DNA of 64,000 nucleotides from Zantedeschia hybrid cultivar (GCA_030544215.1 JARZZO010000011.1:6806001-6870000); one strand, 5' to 3'; positions 33,401-45,136 are shown, counted from the stretch's first letter. Numbers and translations are program-made. The notes: a model not told the origin generated them from the letters alone.

Positions 33401-36400
33401 GAATTGAGACTGCACATTGTGCACATATTGAATCATTATTCATCACGATGGCATGCATGCCGAGGCACTATTACGAGACACTACTGCGGTCCAAAAGTTG
33501 GGTCTTAGTGACCGAAAATGTCGCCACCGTTGAAAACCACGTGATTGGTTGTTTTATCATAACCGTGCAAGCTTTGCTAGGCACTATTCACCCCTAATGA
33601 AGATCGTCCCGAGTAGGTCCTACAAGATGGGCAGTGACACAAAGTGGCATTGCATCACTCATTTAATTATGAATTCACTATTCATTGCAACGGTCACTAT
33701 TAATTGTGACAGTCCACTATTCATTGCGATGATCACTGTTCATTGCTATGTCACTGTTCATTACGATGTCACAATTCATTGCGACAGTCCACTATTCATT
33801 GCCACCGCGTCTGACAGAGAAAGCATGTTGCTTTTATGTGCCGACGATCATATAGTATTCTTCATGAAGAGATCATCCATGGCTCGCCGATCGTCATTCA
33901 TCTACACCATCAGACCAAGGGGCTTTGACTCATGACACGCCACTCCCAGAATGTGAGAGTAGGGTGAGACTTATACACTCGACAGCTCACCATCTGCATT
34001 GGAGCAACGATGAGCCGACAAGAACTTCATGTGAAGTATAATTTGGAGATGACGTGCAGCATCGTCAAGGGCTTGCGACGTTTCTAAATCCCCTCCCCCA
34101 AGTACCCTAGAAAGAGAGTGATAGAAAGAGAGTGAACGGTTGTATTTTTCCACCACTTCGAAGCATCCATTTACAAGGGGTTATAAGGGGGTATATATAG
34201 AGATATACATCCAATAGAAATGTGCCAAATGGCAGCCTATAATTGGTCCTTAGAAGTGGGGGGGCCTGCTTAAGTGGCAATTTTTCATTCGTGGAGGCCT
34301 TCTTCATCAATTGGTCCATTCGGCGCTGACGAGGCACAAGGTAATGATGACGTGGCGAGGATGACGAAGCCAAGGTGTTCCACTTGGCTCTGCACCATTG
34401 GCCCATGTAGGCTTAAATGGGGGCACACTTGTATTATTATTTTTTAATAAAACATTTTTTTTGCAAGAGAAAGAGCAGTAGTTGGGTTTTTTTTTGGGGG
34501 GGGAGGGTTATTTTGGTCTTTTCCTCTCCCCATTTTCTGATTTTTTGGGTGGGTTTTGGGTTTTTTTATTATTTTTTATTTCTCAGAGAATTTCCCTGTA
34601 TTTTCTCTAGGAATTTTGGTGAAAGGCCCCTCTTGTTTTGTGTATTCAAAATACCATGGTCTTCTAAATTTTCTTGGGAAATTTCTCTGTCAACATTTCG
34701 ACAGTCTAGTTAGCTCGGCATGCCCCACTTAGACTATCTAAGGTTCTCAGAGAGACTATAAATACTCTTCAACAAGTCCTGTTGTACTTGGCAGGCCATC
34801 AGAGAGTTCCTGGGTTAGACAGAGGGTTGAGAGATGCAGAGAAAGGGTTGTTCTCCTCTTGTTGTTCTCTCCTTCGCAGTGGAATTTTCTCTATATGTCC
34901 CCCATGGATGTCAGATGGCAACGACTGAACCATGTAAATCTTGTCATTTTCTATGGTGTGTGCCAGTGTGGTTGTCATGGTAGGTGTTCATGGAAGATCC
35001 AAGGACCAAAAAAAAATTCCAACAGTCTTTCCACATGATGTTGACCCTCTACAAGTTGGGGCCAAATACTAGGTCAAGATAACTTCCAGATTGAAGAGGC
35101 TGAGAGTGTCTGCCAAAGCTTCAAGAGATTAGATGGCAGGTAGAATTCAGAAACTATTTTCTTAACTAAGCACTTACAGCTCATGCAACCAGAAAGCAGC
35201 TCATTATCTATGGAGTTCGAAAGTGTCTAGACAAACAGGAAGGACACATTCATGTAGGGGTATGTCATGTGTGCTCTTCTCTAGGGTAACTATCAGCAAA
35301 AGAATGAAATTAACACAATCTGAAACCTAGATTTCTATCTGTGTTTGCAGTCAATGCATAATTGATATATCTCCTATTCCTTACCTTTTATCATGCTAGG
35401 CATGTCTTACCAACCACCAAACAACTTGGAATTGGAAAGAATTTACAAGAATTCTTTTCTTCTCTTCTCAAAGTTTTATCATTCACAACCACTCTACTGC
35501 ATATTCCCTTTCTTTGCATCAAATTTTACTTGTTCCGATGCAAGGTGATATCAGTTGGTAAAAATCGGCCAAAGGCCAGGATGGGCTTAACCAAGATGTC
35601 AACAGTTAAGCAAATGAGGCAGATGCTAACCAACTTTTGACAGTTTCTGTTCGAAACAAGGAAGGCATAATGGGGGATCGGACATGGATCGGTCCGGTCC
35701 TCGACCGATTGGATCGGCCTATCTGATCCAGTCCGGTCCGGTCCCCCACTTTCTAAAAAAAGGATAAAAAGATTAAAAAAAATGCTCAAATGTTTATGAA
35801 AAATTGGAAAACAGGTTTCCGTTGCCCAAAAGTCTAGGACCTTGGCTTAGCCCTTGGGATTCTATTAATTGGCAAAAAAAAGCTTAGACACATGGGGCAG
35901 ACATAATACCTTACCCCTAAGTAGCATGAATACATTAGAACAAGCTTTTTTCTCCCCCTTGACGGCCACCAAGTGTTGCTTTAGACGGAAGACTCCAAAA
36001 GACTCCACCTGAAATTATCCTATTACAATAGTTACACTTCACCTTTTATTGTTGCATGTCCATGGCCGTGCAATGGTCCCATCCCTGGTCGCTGCGAGAA
36101 GCGACGGATGTTGCCTCATTTGCCCCGACGTAGACATCTTAAAAAGGAAAAAAAAAAGAGATTAAGGTAAAAGTATAAAAATTGAGAAAAAATAATAGAG
36201 AGAGAGAGAGTGATAGAAACTAAAAAATAGAATGCAAAAAATGAGAGATAGAAACTTGCAAAGTTGAATAGGAGAATTTTAGAGAGAGAGAGTTAGAAAT
36301 GGGAATAAAGAGAGAGATTTTAGAGAGAAATAGAAAGAAAAAAAAGAAGAAGCAAGGAGATGCTGCCTAATGCCACCAATCATTGTAGGGAGCAACCCCC

Positions 36401-39400
36401 AAAGCTCAAACACACCAAATGAGAGCTTTAGAGAGCAATTGGAGAGAAAATGAGAGCTTAGAGAGAGAGATGTGAGAGTGCTAGTGCCGATAGGGAATGG
36501 GCTTGGGGGGTTTATATAGATCCCCAAGCCCCTGGCTAGCCATTGGGAACGTTCCCAACGGCTAGCCAATGGCCAGTTTCAAACTAGCCATTAGTTGTGG
36601 CGGACCGGATCGACCGATCCAGGCCGATCTGGTCAATCCGTGCCACAGATCGGCTGATCCGATCTGATCCTGTCCAATCCTCCCAATCCTGATTGAGGAG
36701 CGGATGATTGGTGCACGGGATCAGATCGGACTGGCCCAAATCCAATCGGATCGGGATCCATGCCAATACGGCATATTTGGTTCTAGTACTTTTCCTTTTA
36801 AACTGAATTGTATGTGACCAGTTGACCCTGATCCAGATTGCTCAATTTCAAGTCACACAATTCTTGTAGGTCAATGAGACACTGATATCCTTCTCTCTCT
36901 AGAGTGAAATGACTCAGGTATAATCGACCAGTGAAAGGAATTCACGTCCAATTCCAAATCTAAGAAATGGGATAAATATTCCAGCCTTTAGCACTCTCTG
37001 CATATACACAGAGAATAACTAGGAAATTAATATTTTCTTCCCATCATAGAAGATTTTATTATGCATTTCAATATGGAAAACCAAAGGACGGAAGGATCAA
37101 GGATCGACCACAATCAGCCCGGTCCCGACAAATCGGATCACCTGATCCGGTCCCCACATTCCTTTTATAAAGAATGCTAAAAATTTAAAAAAATCTAAAA
37201 AATAGGAAAAAGGTTCTCTTTGCCCGAGAGCAAGAGCAAGAGAGAGGGGGGATAGAGTTAGAGAGCAAGAGAGTAGGAATTTTAGAGAAAGAGTGTGTGT
37301 TAGAGAGAAAGAAAAAAAAAGTGTGTGGAGAGCCAATCCGATCATTGTAGAGCACGAGCCCCCAAAAAGCCCGATTCGAACAAAATTGAGCTTTGGAAAG
37401 AAAGAAAGAAAGTGGAAAGAGGAAGTGAGTTTAGAGAGAGAAACATCTTAGAGAGAGAGAGAAGAGGTGTGAGAGAGAAAGAGTGAGATTGGAGTTGGAT
37501 GGGGCGTAGAATGGCCAATGGGGGGTTTATATAGACCCCACGGCCTCTCGCAGCCTTAAACTAGCCGTTGGGTTCCCAACGGCTAAGAATGGCCATTGCA
37601 GCCCGGATTGGTCCGACCCGGACCAATCCAGCCCAATTTGTGCCAAGGATCGGCCGATCCTTGGCCCAGATCGGAGGATCGAGGCACAGGATCAGATTGG
37701 ACAGGGTCAAATCCGATCTGCCGAGCTGATCTAATTCAAACTGTGGTGACCTTCCTTCCTTGGGTAAACATAAGCAGTCATCAACATTCCTTTAAAAGGA
37801 TGCTTATTATCAATTTCGTCCAGTGAAGAAGGTTGACTGGTTAGGATTGGTTACCTAAATATGCAAAGCACCACAATTTGGTGCCAGATTTTGAGACCCA
37901 TACTGATGTCATAGAGACAGAGACAATGGGCTACAAATTTATGTTTTATTATACAGAAACTGACTTAAACAGGTCAATGGGCAGTGACAGAGTTTTTATT
38001 TTTATAGGAAAACAGTTTACCAGATTTGGTGCAGCCCAGCCAAGGAAAACGGAAAGCGCAGTCATCACCTAGGTTGATCAGGAAAAAAAAAATGTAATAA
38101 GGCAAATGCGGAGACTCGTGAAGAAACAGATCGATTTGGAAATAAAGGGCAGATAAAGGACTCACAATCAATGCTGACAAGCAACCTGACAAGACAAACC
38201 TCCTTGGATGACGCATCGCTAAGATCTTAAAAGAAAACAAACATCAATGTCAGGTAAATGCACTAAACTATGCTGCAAGTTGCAGAGAAAAGCAATGATG
38301 CCTCCCCAAAATGATGAAATAAGTGTCATTCAATAGATTAACTAGAAAAGCAGCTTACACCATAGGAATCCTGAACGAAAAAAATCTTGAATCAGACAAA
38401 AAAGTTTCTGATTTACTCTCAAGCTCTCTCAAGTTTCAAAAAAGAGAAATCTCGGAAGATAATCATGTATGCACAGATGAGAATTTAAATCCAAATGAAA
38501 GTTGAACAAAACCTGTGGGGATTAGCCTATTTCTGTATGAGCATGAATAGAGACGCCCCCCTATTTCTTGTGTGTACCCAAGTGTTTGAGGCAAACTAGA
38601 GAATAAAAGCTTTCTCAGCATGAGAGGGAAGAAATTCGTGAATACTCTTCTTCTTTTCCTCCTCCTCCTTTTTCCTTTTTGACATGACATAAGTTTCTTC
38701 AGAATGCTCCTTTGAGTTGAATATGTTATATTCTATTTCTTTGTTTTGTTAATGTGGCAACCCTTAGAATAAAGCAAAAGCAGGGGGGTGTATATAGAAA
38801 AAAAGACTAAACTATACCAATAAATAATTTTCTTTTGCAGAAAATTTTTTATTTTTGAAAAAACTGAACAAGAATCTCATATTCATACTGTCTCTTGGAA
38901 TCCTTTCTTCAGAACTTATCATGAAATTCCTTAAAGAAAAGTGATTTGAATGGATTGTAACCACGAAAGAGCAACACTTGTTTGCTCCATTTTACTACTC
39001 CATTTCCTCTTCAAATTTATAAAAACAATATGTATAAGCGCCATTCACACTGTGGTTGTGATTATTTTGGATCCAAAAGGCAGCTATCTAGAGAAATCTT
39101 GAATACATCATGTCAATAAACCAGAGGAGGAAACTGTTTACTGGCTCTACGCTACATACACCCAATCATCTGTGACAGAAGAGGAAAAACTGGACGTCTT
39201 TGTTGAGGACTTCCATGCTACAAATATGACTAGCCACCTGATCATTGACTACACTTAGGAACAAGGTACTGGAATGCGACTATGTATTGCCTTGTCCTAA
39301 CTCATGTTAACCGTGCCAAACCAACATTCCCTATCTCGTCGAAATTGTAGGCAAGAGTAAATGGTGAAGGTCTCAAGGAAGGAGATTATAGTGGATGGAA

Positions 39401-40300
39401 GCCATTCAGCAAGGCATCATCCATCTACTCTAAGGGGTAGTTCAACTTCAATGTGCTGTAAAATGATGCAGAATGTCATCAAATGCTGTAAACCAGTATT
39501 TTTCTTCTGTTCAGATTGTTGCAAATCGTTTTACAGTGTTTTCCATACGCATGGAGTGTTCCAAATTGTTGTATTTCAAAAACCCATTGACTTATATAAT
39601 ACTCTTTTTAGCTGGTTTTCATTTTCAACCCAAAACCAACGGAAACCAAGAAGAGGGTTTTTAAACTGGGTTTTTTAATATGTTTCAGTACCTTACGTCA
39701 AACAAAACGACGCCTAAACAGATACATCCATCCAATTAACTAAACCCGCATAGTAAACTGCCAAAGCAACATTCTTTACAATGGCACACTCCAGGCGTAC
39801 ATATTGGGGTCTCCAGTTTTGCAAGATAAGATAACAACATCCAACCGTCACGTTTACACGAAAAATCTTCCAGCAAAACAAAAGTGAAAAAAATGCAACC
39901 GAAGCAAGAGATGCATAGAAACCAACAGAAAAAAAAACCGGCCACCAACGTTTCCACACAGCAGCAAGCAAACACTTACCGCGGCAGCGAAGAACGTCTT
40001 GTCCCCGATCTCGGAGAGCACCGTCATCGCCAGCGACTTGGAGAAACCCTGTCCACAATCCACCAAACGCAAGTCCACAGACCAAATAAATCAAAAATAA
40101 AGAGAAATCCAAAGGTGATCTTCGTAGCAAACGAAGCAGCACGAATCAACGCGACGACCAGCGAACCCCAAGCCACATCAAGCATCAGACACCTCTCATC
40201 TCCATCATCCCCACCCCCACAGATTCCTCCGCATGGAAACAAAGATAAAAGACGAAGAAGAAAAGAAGAGGAGACAGACCTCGAGCAGGGAAAGACCCAT
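26135..40300 (-). CDS. GDT1/TMEM165-family (UPF0016) Mn2+/Ca2+ transporter
   Basis: Twelve exons give 690 nt and 229 aa: 40300-40280, 40048-39980, 38225-38166, 38068-38021, 31367-31279, 31150-31114, 31035-30991, 26911-26843, 26733-26689, 26591-26530, 26413-26341 and 26206-26135, all GT-AG with matching phases. The family moves Mn2+ and Ca2+, probably in exchange for protons, in Golgi, plasma or chloroplast membranes. Both signature motifs are intact: SEIGDKT (19-25) and GEWGDKS (154-160), whose acidic residues line the ion path. Hydrophobic segments surround each motif, with an acidic central loop (EAEELAEVEAKLDADWK). The 7-residue exon 1 (MGLSLLE) leads straight into GFSKSLAMT, as in the short GDT1-like 3/4/5 type with no transit peptide. 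Introns 4 and 7 are 6.7 and 4.1 kb. Confidence 0.93.
28996..29112. repeat. GT-rich and (GA)11 microsatellites
   Basis: An interrupted (GT)n run from about 28996 to 29029 is followed by T-rich and G-rich runs and then (GA)11 at 29091-29112. Confidence 0.9.
30425..30466. repeat. (CT)21 microsatellite
   Basis: An uninterrupted CT repeat in intron 7 of the GDT1-like gene; on the transcribed strand it reads (AG)21. Confidence 0.95.
33083..33480. repeat. Four GGCATGC modules, about 110-130 bp apart
   Basis: GGCATGC(C/A)TATCGAGGCA-like sequence recurs near 33086, 33197, 33318 and 33449, each partly palindromic, and in the first two copies preceded by TTTGACA(A/G). They lie in the upstream half of the solo LTR, where enhancer repeats are expected. 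Confidence 0.6.
33660..33810. repeat. Minisatellite ACTATTCATTGCGACAGTCC
   Basis: About six degenerate copies of a ~20-bp unit built around (A/G)TTCATT(G/A)CGA. Similar CACTATTCA phrases occur at 32900-32990. Confidence 0.7.
34757..34764 (+). promoter_or_regulatory. TATA box of the solo LTR
   Basis: TATAAATA lies 260 bp before the LTR 3' end. Transcription from it would run antisense to the GDT1-like gene, inside its intron. Confidence 0.5.
35657..36779. mobile_element. hAT-like element, copy 2
   Basis: The order of modules matches copy 1: GATCGG-rich end, GA-rich leader (about 36190-36480), TATA-like GGTTTATATAGATCCCC (36510), inverted CTAGCCATTGG/CCAACGGCTAG, and a GATCGG-rich end. Exact ends are tentative; the flanks GTTC/GTTC match over only four bases. 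Confidence 0.55.
37096..37742. mobile_element. hAT-like element, copy 3
   Basis: The module order is the same: GATCGG/CCTGATCC end, GA-rich stretch (37220-37490), GGTTTATATAGACCCC (37525), CTAGCCGTTGG with CCAACGGCTA, and a GATCGG-rich end. It lies 0.3 kb from copy 2 in the same orientation. The ends are approximate. Confidence 0.5.
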
Positions 40301-41101
40301 GGCTACCGGAGCCCGGCGCCTCTTCCTGGCCGGCCGGCCAAGAGCGCGACGAAGAAGACGACAGGGGAAGCAAAGGAGATTGGAGGAGGGGGAGCAGACG
40401 CGGCGGCGATGGAGATCGCGCGGTGAGCTGCTGCGATCCCCGCCGCGAGCTCTGCGGTGTGGTGAGTACTTCTTTTGGCCCCTCGGCTCTTCCCTTCCTG
40501 GGCAGCATGCCTAATATACGGGGTTCCTGGAAAGCCACGGAACTGGAAGAGACGGAAATTTCCTCTCTCATTTTTTAATGTGACTTCAGTTGCATAAATG
40601 CCCCTGTAAATTTAAAATGGCTATCAGATCATGATTTCTACGACTGTCAAGGCAATTCATATTGCTACTAGATCTCTCTGGGTCTCTTAATTATTCAATA
40701 AGAGACTAAGTAACTTGTGTTAGAAGAAAACATGATTGAAATTTTAGAGTCTAACATAAACATTTTTTTATGAATAAGGACATTTGGAGTTCAATAGCTA
40801 ACATAAAGAACCTGATCCAAAACTCAATTTCTTTACCCTTTAATTGGATCCGATACTCATTTCATGTCTAAGTTGCCTAAACTCACACCATTTATGATTA
40901 TGACACTCCACCTCTTCATCGAATAGTCTTTTACATCCATGACGATGGAATCTACCTAAAACAAGTGTTATGTCCAAAACGTCAAGTTGAGTGGACTCTA
41001 CTAGAGTCGATCATTTTTTTTTTCTAACGACCGAGTCGATGATTTATGTCAATCATTCAATTGACTTCATGCAATCTCTCTCTCTCTCTCTCTCTAAATT
41101 T
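40301..41101. other. 5' flank of the GDT1-like gene
   Basis: The GC-rich stretch 40301-40560 just upstream of the start codon is probably leader and core promoter. Beyond it the DNA is AT-rich with a (TC)n tract at 41075-41095. No gene was seen. Confidence 0.45.
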
Positions 41102-41496
41102 GGATTTTTTACATATATACCTCTCAAAAACAACATATTTGCATGTATACGCTTAATTCTCTCATATTATCAACAATACTCTTACAATCTTTAAACTATT
41201 ACATTTATATCCTTCAATTTAATGGTTTGACATAAATATCTTTAAAATTTACTAATATTTTGCATATATATCCCTCCATAGATTAAAATCTTGCATTTTA
41301 TATCTCCGAAATCTCCAACGATGTCATGATTTATGCAGCGTTTTTAACATATTTCGTTAAAATTAACCTAAGTTTGATGAGAGGGACATAAATGTAATAA
41401 TTTGAAGATTGCAGGGATACTGATGATAATATGTGAGAATTAGGAGTATATATGCAATTATAATATTTTTGAGAGGTATATATGCAAAAAAAACTA
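41102..41496. repeat. Foldback MITE of the ATATACCCCT family, clearest copy
   Basis: The first and last ~65 bp are inverted: ACATATATACCTCTCAAAA at the left, and GAGAGGTATATATGCA at the right. TAAATTT flanks both sides (41095-41101, 41497-41503), a possible 7-bp or longer target duplication. Confidence 0.65.
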
Positions 41497-41844
41497 TAAA
41501 TTTCAACTTCATTTATATCAACCATTAACTACAGCTGTTAAATAAAAATAACAGCCCCAAAATCTATCTAAGAGCAGAGTATCTTGATTGTATTTGTTAT
41601 GCAAATAAAATTGCCATACGGGTTTTATGCAAGAAGTGGAGTGCGTAAAAACGAAGGTCTCTTTTTTGGTTTTTTCCTCTGTAATTTTGACCTTTCCCAG
41701 CTGATGCGTGATCCACAATATAAATAGCTCCTTGGGAAACGAGTTTTCTAGGGGTGCGCGCCCGAGCGGTCGTTAGCCTCGGGAGCCTTGCTTAGTCACA
41801 ACAACCGCGACAGCCAATTGGCGGTTGCCACGACATAAGGCAGA

Positions 41845-42150
41845 TTATTATACCCTTAAGAATAATTTATTTGTATATATACTCCTAATTCTAATAATAT
41901 TATACGAAATACTCCCTAAAGTCTCAAAAGTGGTTATACCCCTCTGTCAATTCCGTAATTTATTAGAGTTTTGCATATATTCTCCTAACTTTACCTGAAT
42001 TTAGGGAATTCTTCTGATATATTCGGTTAGAATTCACGGATAGAGGGATATAACAATAACACTTTAACAATAGGAATTTTATGCAATATATGAGAGTAGA
42101 GGGTATAAATACAAATATATTATTTTGTTTAGAGAAATATATGTAAAAAA
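41845..42150. repeat. Foldback MITE of the ATATACCCCT family
   Basis: GTATATATACTCCTAATTCT and ACCCCTCTGTCAATTCCG at the left pair with ATAGAGGGATATAAC and GAGTAGAGGGTATAAATAC at the right. Confidence 0.55.
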
Positions 42151-42575
42151 CTTTATTTTTTCCCGAAAGATTAGCTCTGAACGAAGTCTAATATTTGCTC
42201 CAAAAAGAGAAAATTTTCGTACAGTTCCGATAATTTCATCTAATAAGATAATTATTTTGAGCCTACGCTTAATCTCCCAAGAAGTAATTATGACTGTACA
42301 ACACACCAAGACTGACGAGTAGGAAGAATTTTTTAGAAGCCCACCACTCAACACGTTGGTGCAGAGTTCTACTGTCTTGTGGCCGCAATCGCGGCGTGTA
42401 GTCATTGGTTGCTGCTTGAACCACGTGCAACGGGAGGTATATATAATCCCGAAACAGTAAAGACCATTTACTTGCTTTATCTTAGCAAAAAAAAAATTGC
42501 TTTAATTTACATCTTTCGAAAGAAGGATGTTGGAATTTAGTCTCGTAACTGTTGGGCCCACTTGCACGTGCTTCG

Positions 42576-42640
42576 AGGGCTCGGTTGGTAAAGGGTGATT
42601 TGACTTTCAGATTCGAATCACGGTGTTGAGGTGACCTCCG
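42576..42640 (+). mobile_element. tRNA-derived SINE head (fragment)
   Basis: AGGGCTCGGTTGG (box A-like) at 42576 and GATTCGAATCA (box B) at 42610-42620 resemble the internal RNA polymerase III promoter of a tRNA. The region does not fold into a full tRNA, and no tail or target duplication was found. Confidence 0.4.
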
Positions 42641-43991
42641 TCGCCACGCAGTGTTCATATGACGATTTGTTTGGCGTGCGTTAAAATGTCACGAAATCTC
42701 AGTTTTAAACTTATCCGTCTTAAAATTAACGAAAATAAATTTTTTGGCTTTAAAATTATCGGTTCTAAAATCACTAATTTTAGTTTACGGTAATTTTGCA
42801 TTAAAAATCAAAATAAAGATTCTAAAAAAATGAAAAATAATCTATGACAATAAAACACAAAAAATATTATATTCTAATTATTTACGCTATCTTACAGTAT
42901 TTTATGATAAGATACATCAGAGGACCCTAAATTGAAAACAAATATGATATCCTACTCCCAGTTGAGCCACAACCAGTTCACGGAGTTTCCTTCTTCGAAC
43001 GAGCATTGGTTGTTGCACCGCATGCGACATGGTAACACACTGTTGCATATGATGCAACAACTTGGAAAATAAGTGTACAATTTTTTTTTTCTTTACCATC
43101 TAATCAAAGAACGGATGGTACAATAGATAAATTAAAATAGATCTCTAGCTCAAAATTTGTTAACATAAAAAATTTTACACGACTGTGCTTGCTACTGTCC
43201 GACCAAAGAGATTGGACGGTAGTATTGAGTGTGGTGCTGATTGCACTGCACCCTAGCAATGCAGCAAGCACTACTCCCTTTGTACACATTTATAGGCATG
43301 CTTATTTATCCTATTAGCTAAGGTTTTTCAAAATCTGTAATGGTAGGAGAAATTAAAAGAAAAATATAAGCAAATTAAAATTAGTCACATCAAAAAATTT
43401 GACTAACTGTTGAAAGAATGAGATAAACGTCCCTTTCGTTTGTAATGTCTAACTTCTAAAAGTAGAAAAAAAAAATCTCTCCACTCCTAACTTAACACCT
43501 TACTCAAAGACAACTTACAAGTGTAAATACTGCAGAACGCATAGTACCGGTCTATTTGCCACCTTTATCTCAGCCACATGGCACTAAAATTACACGGCTG
43601 AAATGATCAAATTGACGATAAAAGAGGGGAAAATGTTAGGTGGCAAAAAAGTGACATTGTATTATTTTTTATTAGATAGCTGACTTTATTAGATCCTTTG
43701 TCTTTTCATGGCTCATAAAGTTGCATTTTGTTTCTTTTGGCTTTTGATTAGGAGATTAATGTTATATTATGTTTTGAGGATTTTCTTTAGACTAACACTA
43801 ATAACCTAGTCCATTTTGTGAAAAAGAAAGCTCTTTTTAATCTGTATGTCTACTGTGAAAAAATTGTTAACCCTACTTTTATTCAAAACTTACTTAACTT
43901 TATCAAAAGTTCTCCAAGCTTTTGGAGTGTCTATTGTACGACCTAAAGGTTTAAGAGGTACAATTTTTAGCAGTTAAATTAGAAGGATTTG
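42641..43991. other. AT-rich intergenic DNA
   Basis: A stretch to about 43275 ends CTAGCAATGCAGCAAGCACTACTCC, similar to the terminal repeat of the Mutator-like MITEs, so part is a decayed member. No gene was seen. Confidence 0.4.
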
Positions 43992-44303
43992 AACTAGCTG
44001 CCTGGGGCAGTTGGTTCACTACTTTCTTTCCCAATGGGAAGTCTCATGTTCAAATCTAGTTGGAGCTTAAAAACTTCTCAGTCGTGTAGCCTTGGTGCTG
44101 TTGGGATCTTTATCTCTTGGTTTATAGGATTATTTCTCCAGAAATTAGACGGACATGAAATTATCGTCTAATTAGGCGGACCCATCGACCAGACCGAAAT
44201 TATTTCTAATTCTGAAGGAATATCTCAAGTTTCGGATTGGAACCTCAATCGCTTGTAAATAGTTATATACGCCTAGCCACTGGGTTACATTAAAAAAAAA
44301 AAT
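43992..44303 (+). mobile_element. tRNA-derived SINE with 11-bp target duplication
   Basis: AGAAGGATTTG occurs directly before (43981-43991) and after (44304-44314) the element. The 5' end carries a box A-like TGGGGCAGTTGG (44003-44014) and box B-like TGTTCAAATCT (44047-44057), 32 bp apart. The 3' end is an oligo-A tail of 11 A. Length about 310 bp. Polymerase III boxes, an A tail and a long target duplication together identify a SINE. Confidence 0.8.
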
Positions 44304-44314
44304 AGAAGGATTTG

Positions 44315-45136
44315 CTTCGAAATATGCTTGCTTTCAGGTCAACATTTAAAAACTCAATACCTTTTGGCGTACCGCTCCCTAAGGAATGATGTTACGTGGA
44401 GAATACTTATACAAAGTTCATATTTGCACCCCTTCGCCAATCTAATAAAATAATAAACGGGCACATTGTGCTTGTAACACGCCAGTGACATCATCCGACC
44501 TCACAGATCAAACTTTCAAATAAAATATACAAAGGAGGATGCTACATAGCTTATTCTAAGCCATGAGGACAACATTGATGTCAATCATTTTCTATTCCAA
44601 TTTAAATTATATAATGAAACTTACAAGAGGTGCTGGCTAGCAAAAGAGGACCTACCAAGTGTGACTCGGATTAGTATAAATCTCTTGTCCTCCTTGGATG
44701 AGGAAATAGATTAAAAAATACCACCCATCTTATTGACAACTCTTTCACTCTACATGAGTCGTGCAATCTACAAATTATCTGCATGATGACAATTTTGATC
44801 TTGTCAACATTATGCAACGAGTTGGGATCCTCTCTCAGGATACTTGGCTGATTTACTGATCAGAGTTAGCAAGTATGAGGAGATCTTAATGCATATTGGC
44901 AGATTTTGCTTTCATGTGGAATGAAAAAAATTTACGTGAAAGAGTTTTTTTTGCAAATATTCCTCCCACATTTACTGATTTCAATCGATAAATGTATTAA
45001 GATGATCTCCTCTCTTATACAATTGTTAAAAAATGTACTCTGTCGATGGAGTACTAAGAATATTCATATTCAAATTTTCTTCAAAAAGGAAAGAATATTC
45101 ATATTCAAATTTTCTTCAGAAAAGAAATTAAATATC
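44315..45136. other. Intergenic DNA, nothing recognised
   Basis: No gene or repeat boundary was recognised. A local duplication of AAGAATATTCATATTCAAATTT occurs at about 45057-45112. Confidence 0.4.

Larger units (their letters stand above)
32367..35024 (+). mobile_element. Solo LTR, 2.66 kb, in GDT1 intron 4
   Basis: The ends are 8-bp inverted repeats, TGTTGGAA and TTCCAACA. A TATA box at 34757, a leader-like region and the 3' end follow the order expected for an LTR read on the plus strand, antisense to the host gene. Internal tandem modules lie at 33.08-33.48 and 33.66-33.81 kb. A target duplication is unclear (GTCAT before, GTCTT after, if the left end is shifted by one base). No internal domain flanks it, hence solo LTR. 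Confidence 0.65.
31368..38020 (-). other. Intron 4 of the GDT1-like gene (6.65 kb)
   Basis: The exon pair WAAPNL and ISRKWTHY, contiguous in the family, is separated here by 6.65 kb. The intron contains a 2.66-kb solo LTR and two hAT-like elements. The splice sites (CTG|GTAAAC and ATGCAG|ATT) are intact. Confidence 0.85.

Noticed and set aside
39884..40426. A 180-aa open frame on the plus strand
   Set aside because: It is antisense to exons 1 and 2 of the GDT1-like gene and its GC-rich leader; it has no family motifs.
41750..41810. GCGCCCGAGCGGTCGTTAGCC as a tRNA gene start
   Set aside because: Only a D-arm-like piece is present; no anticodon or T arm follows at the right distance.
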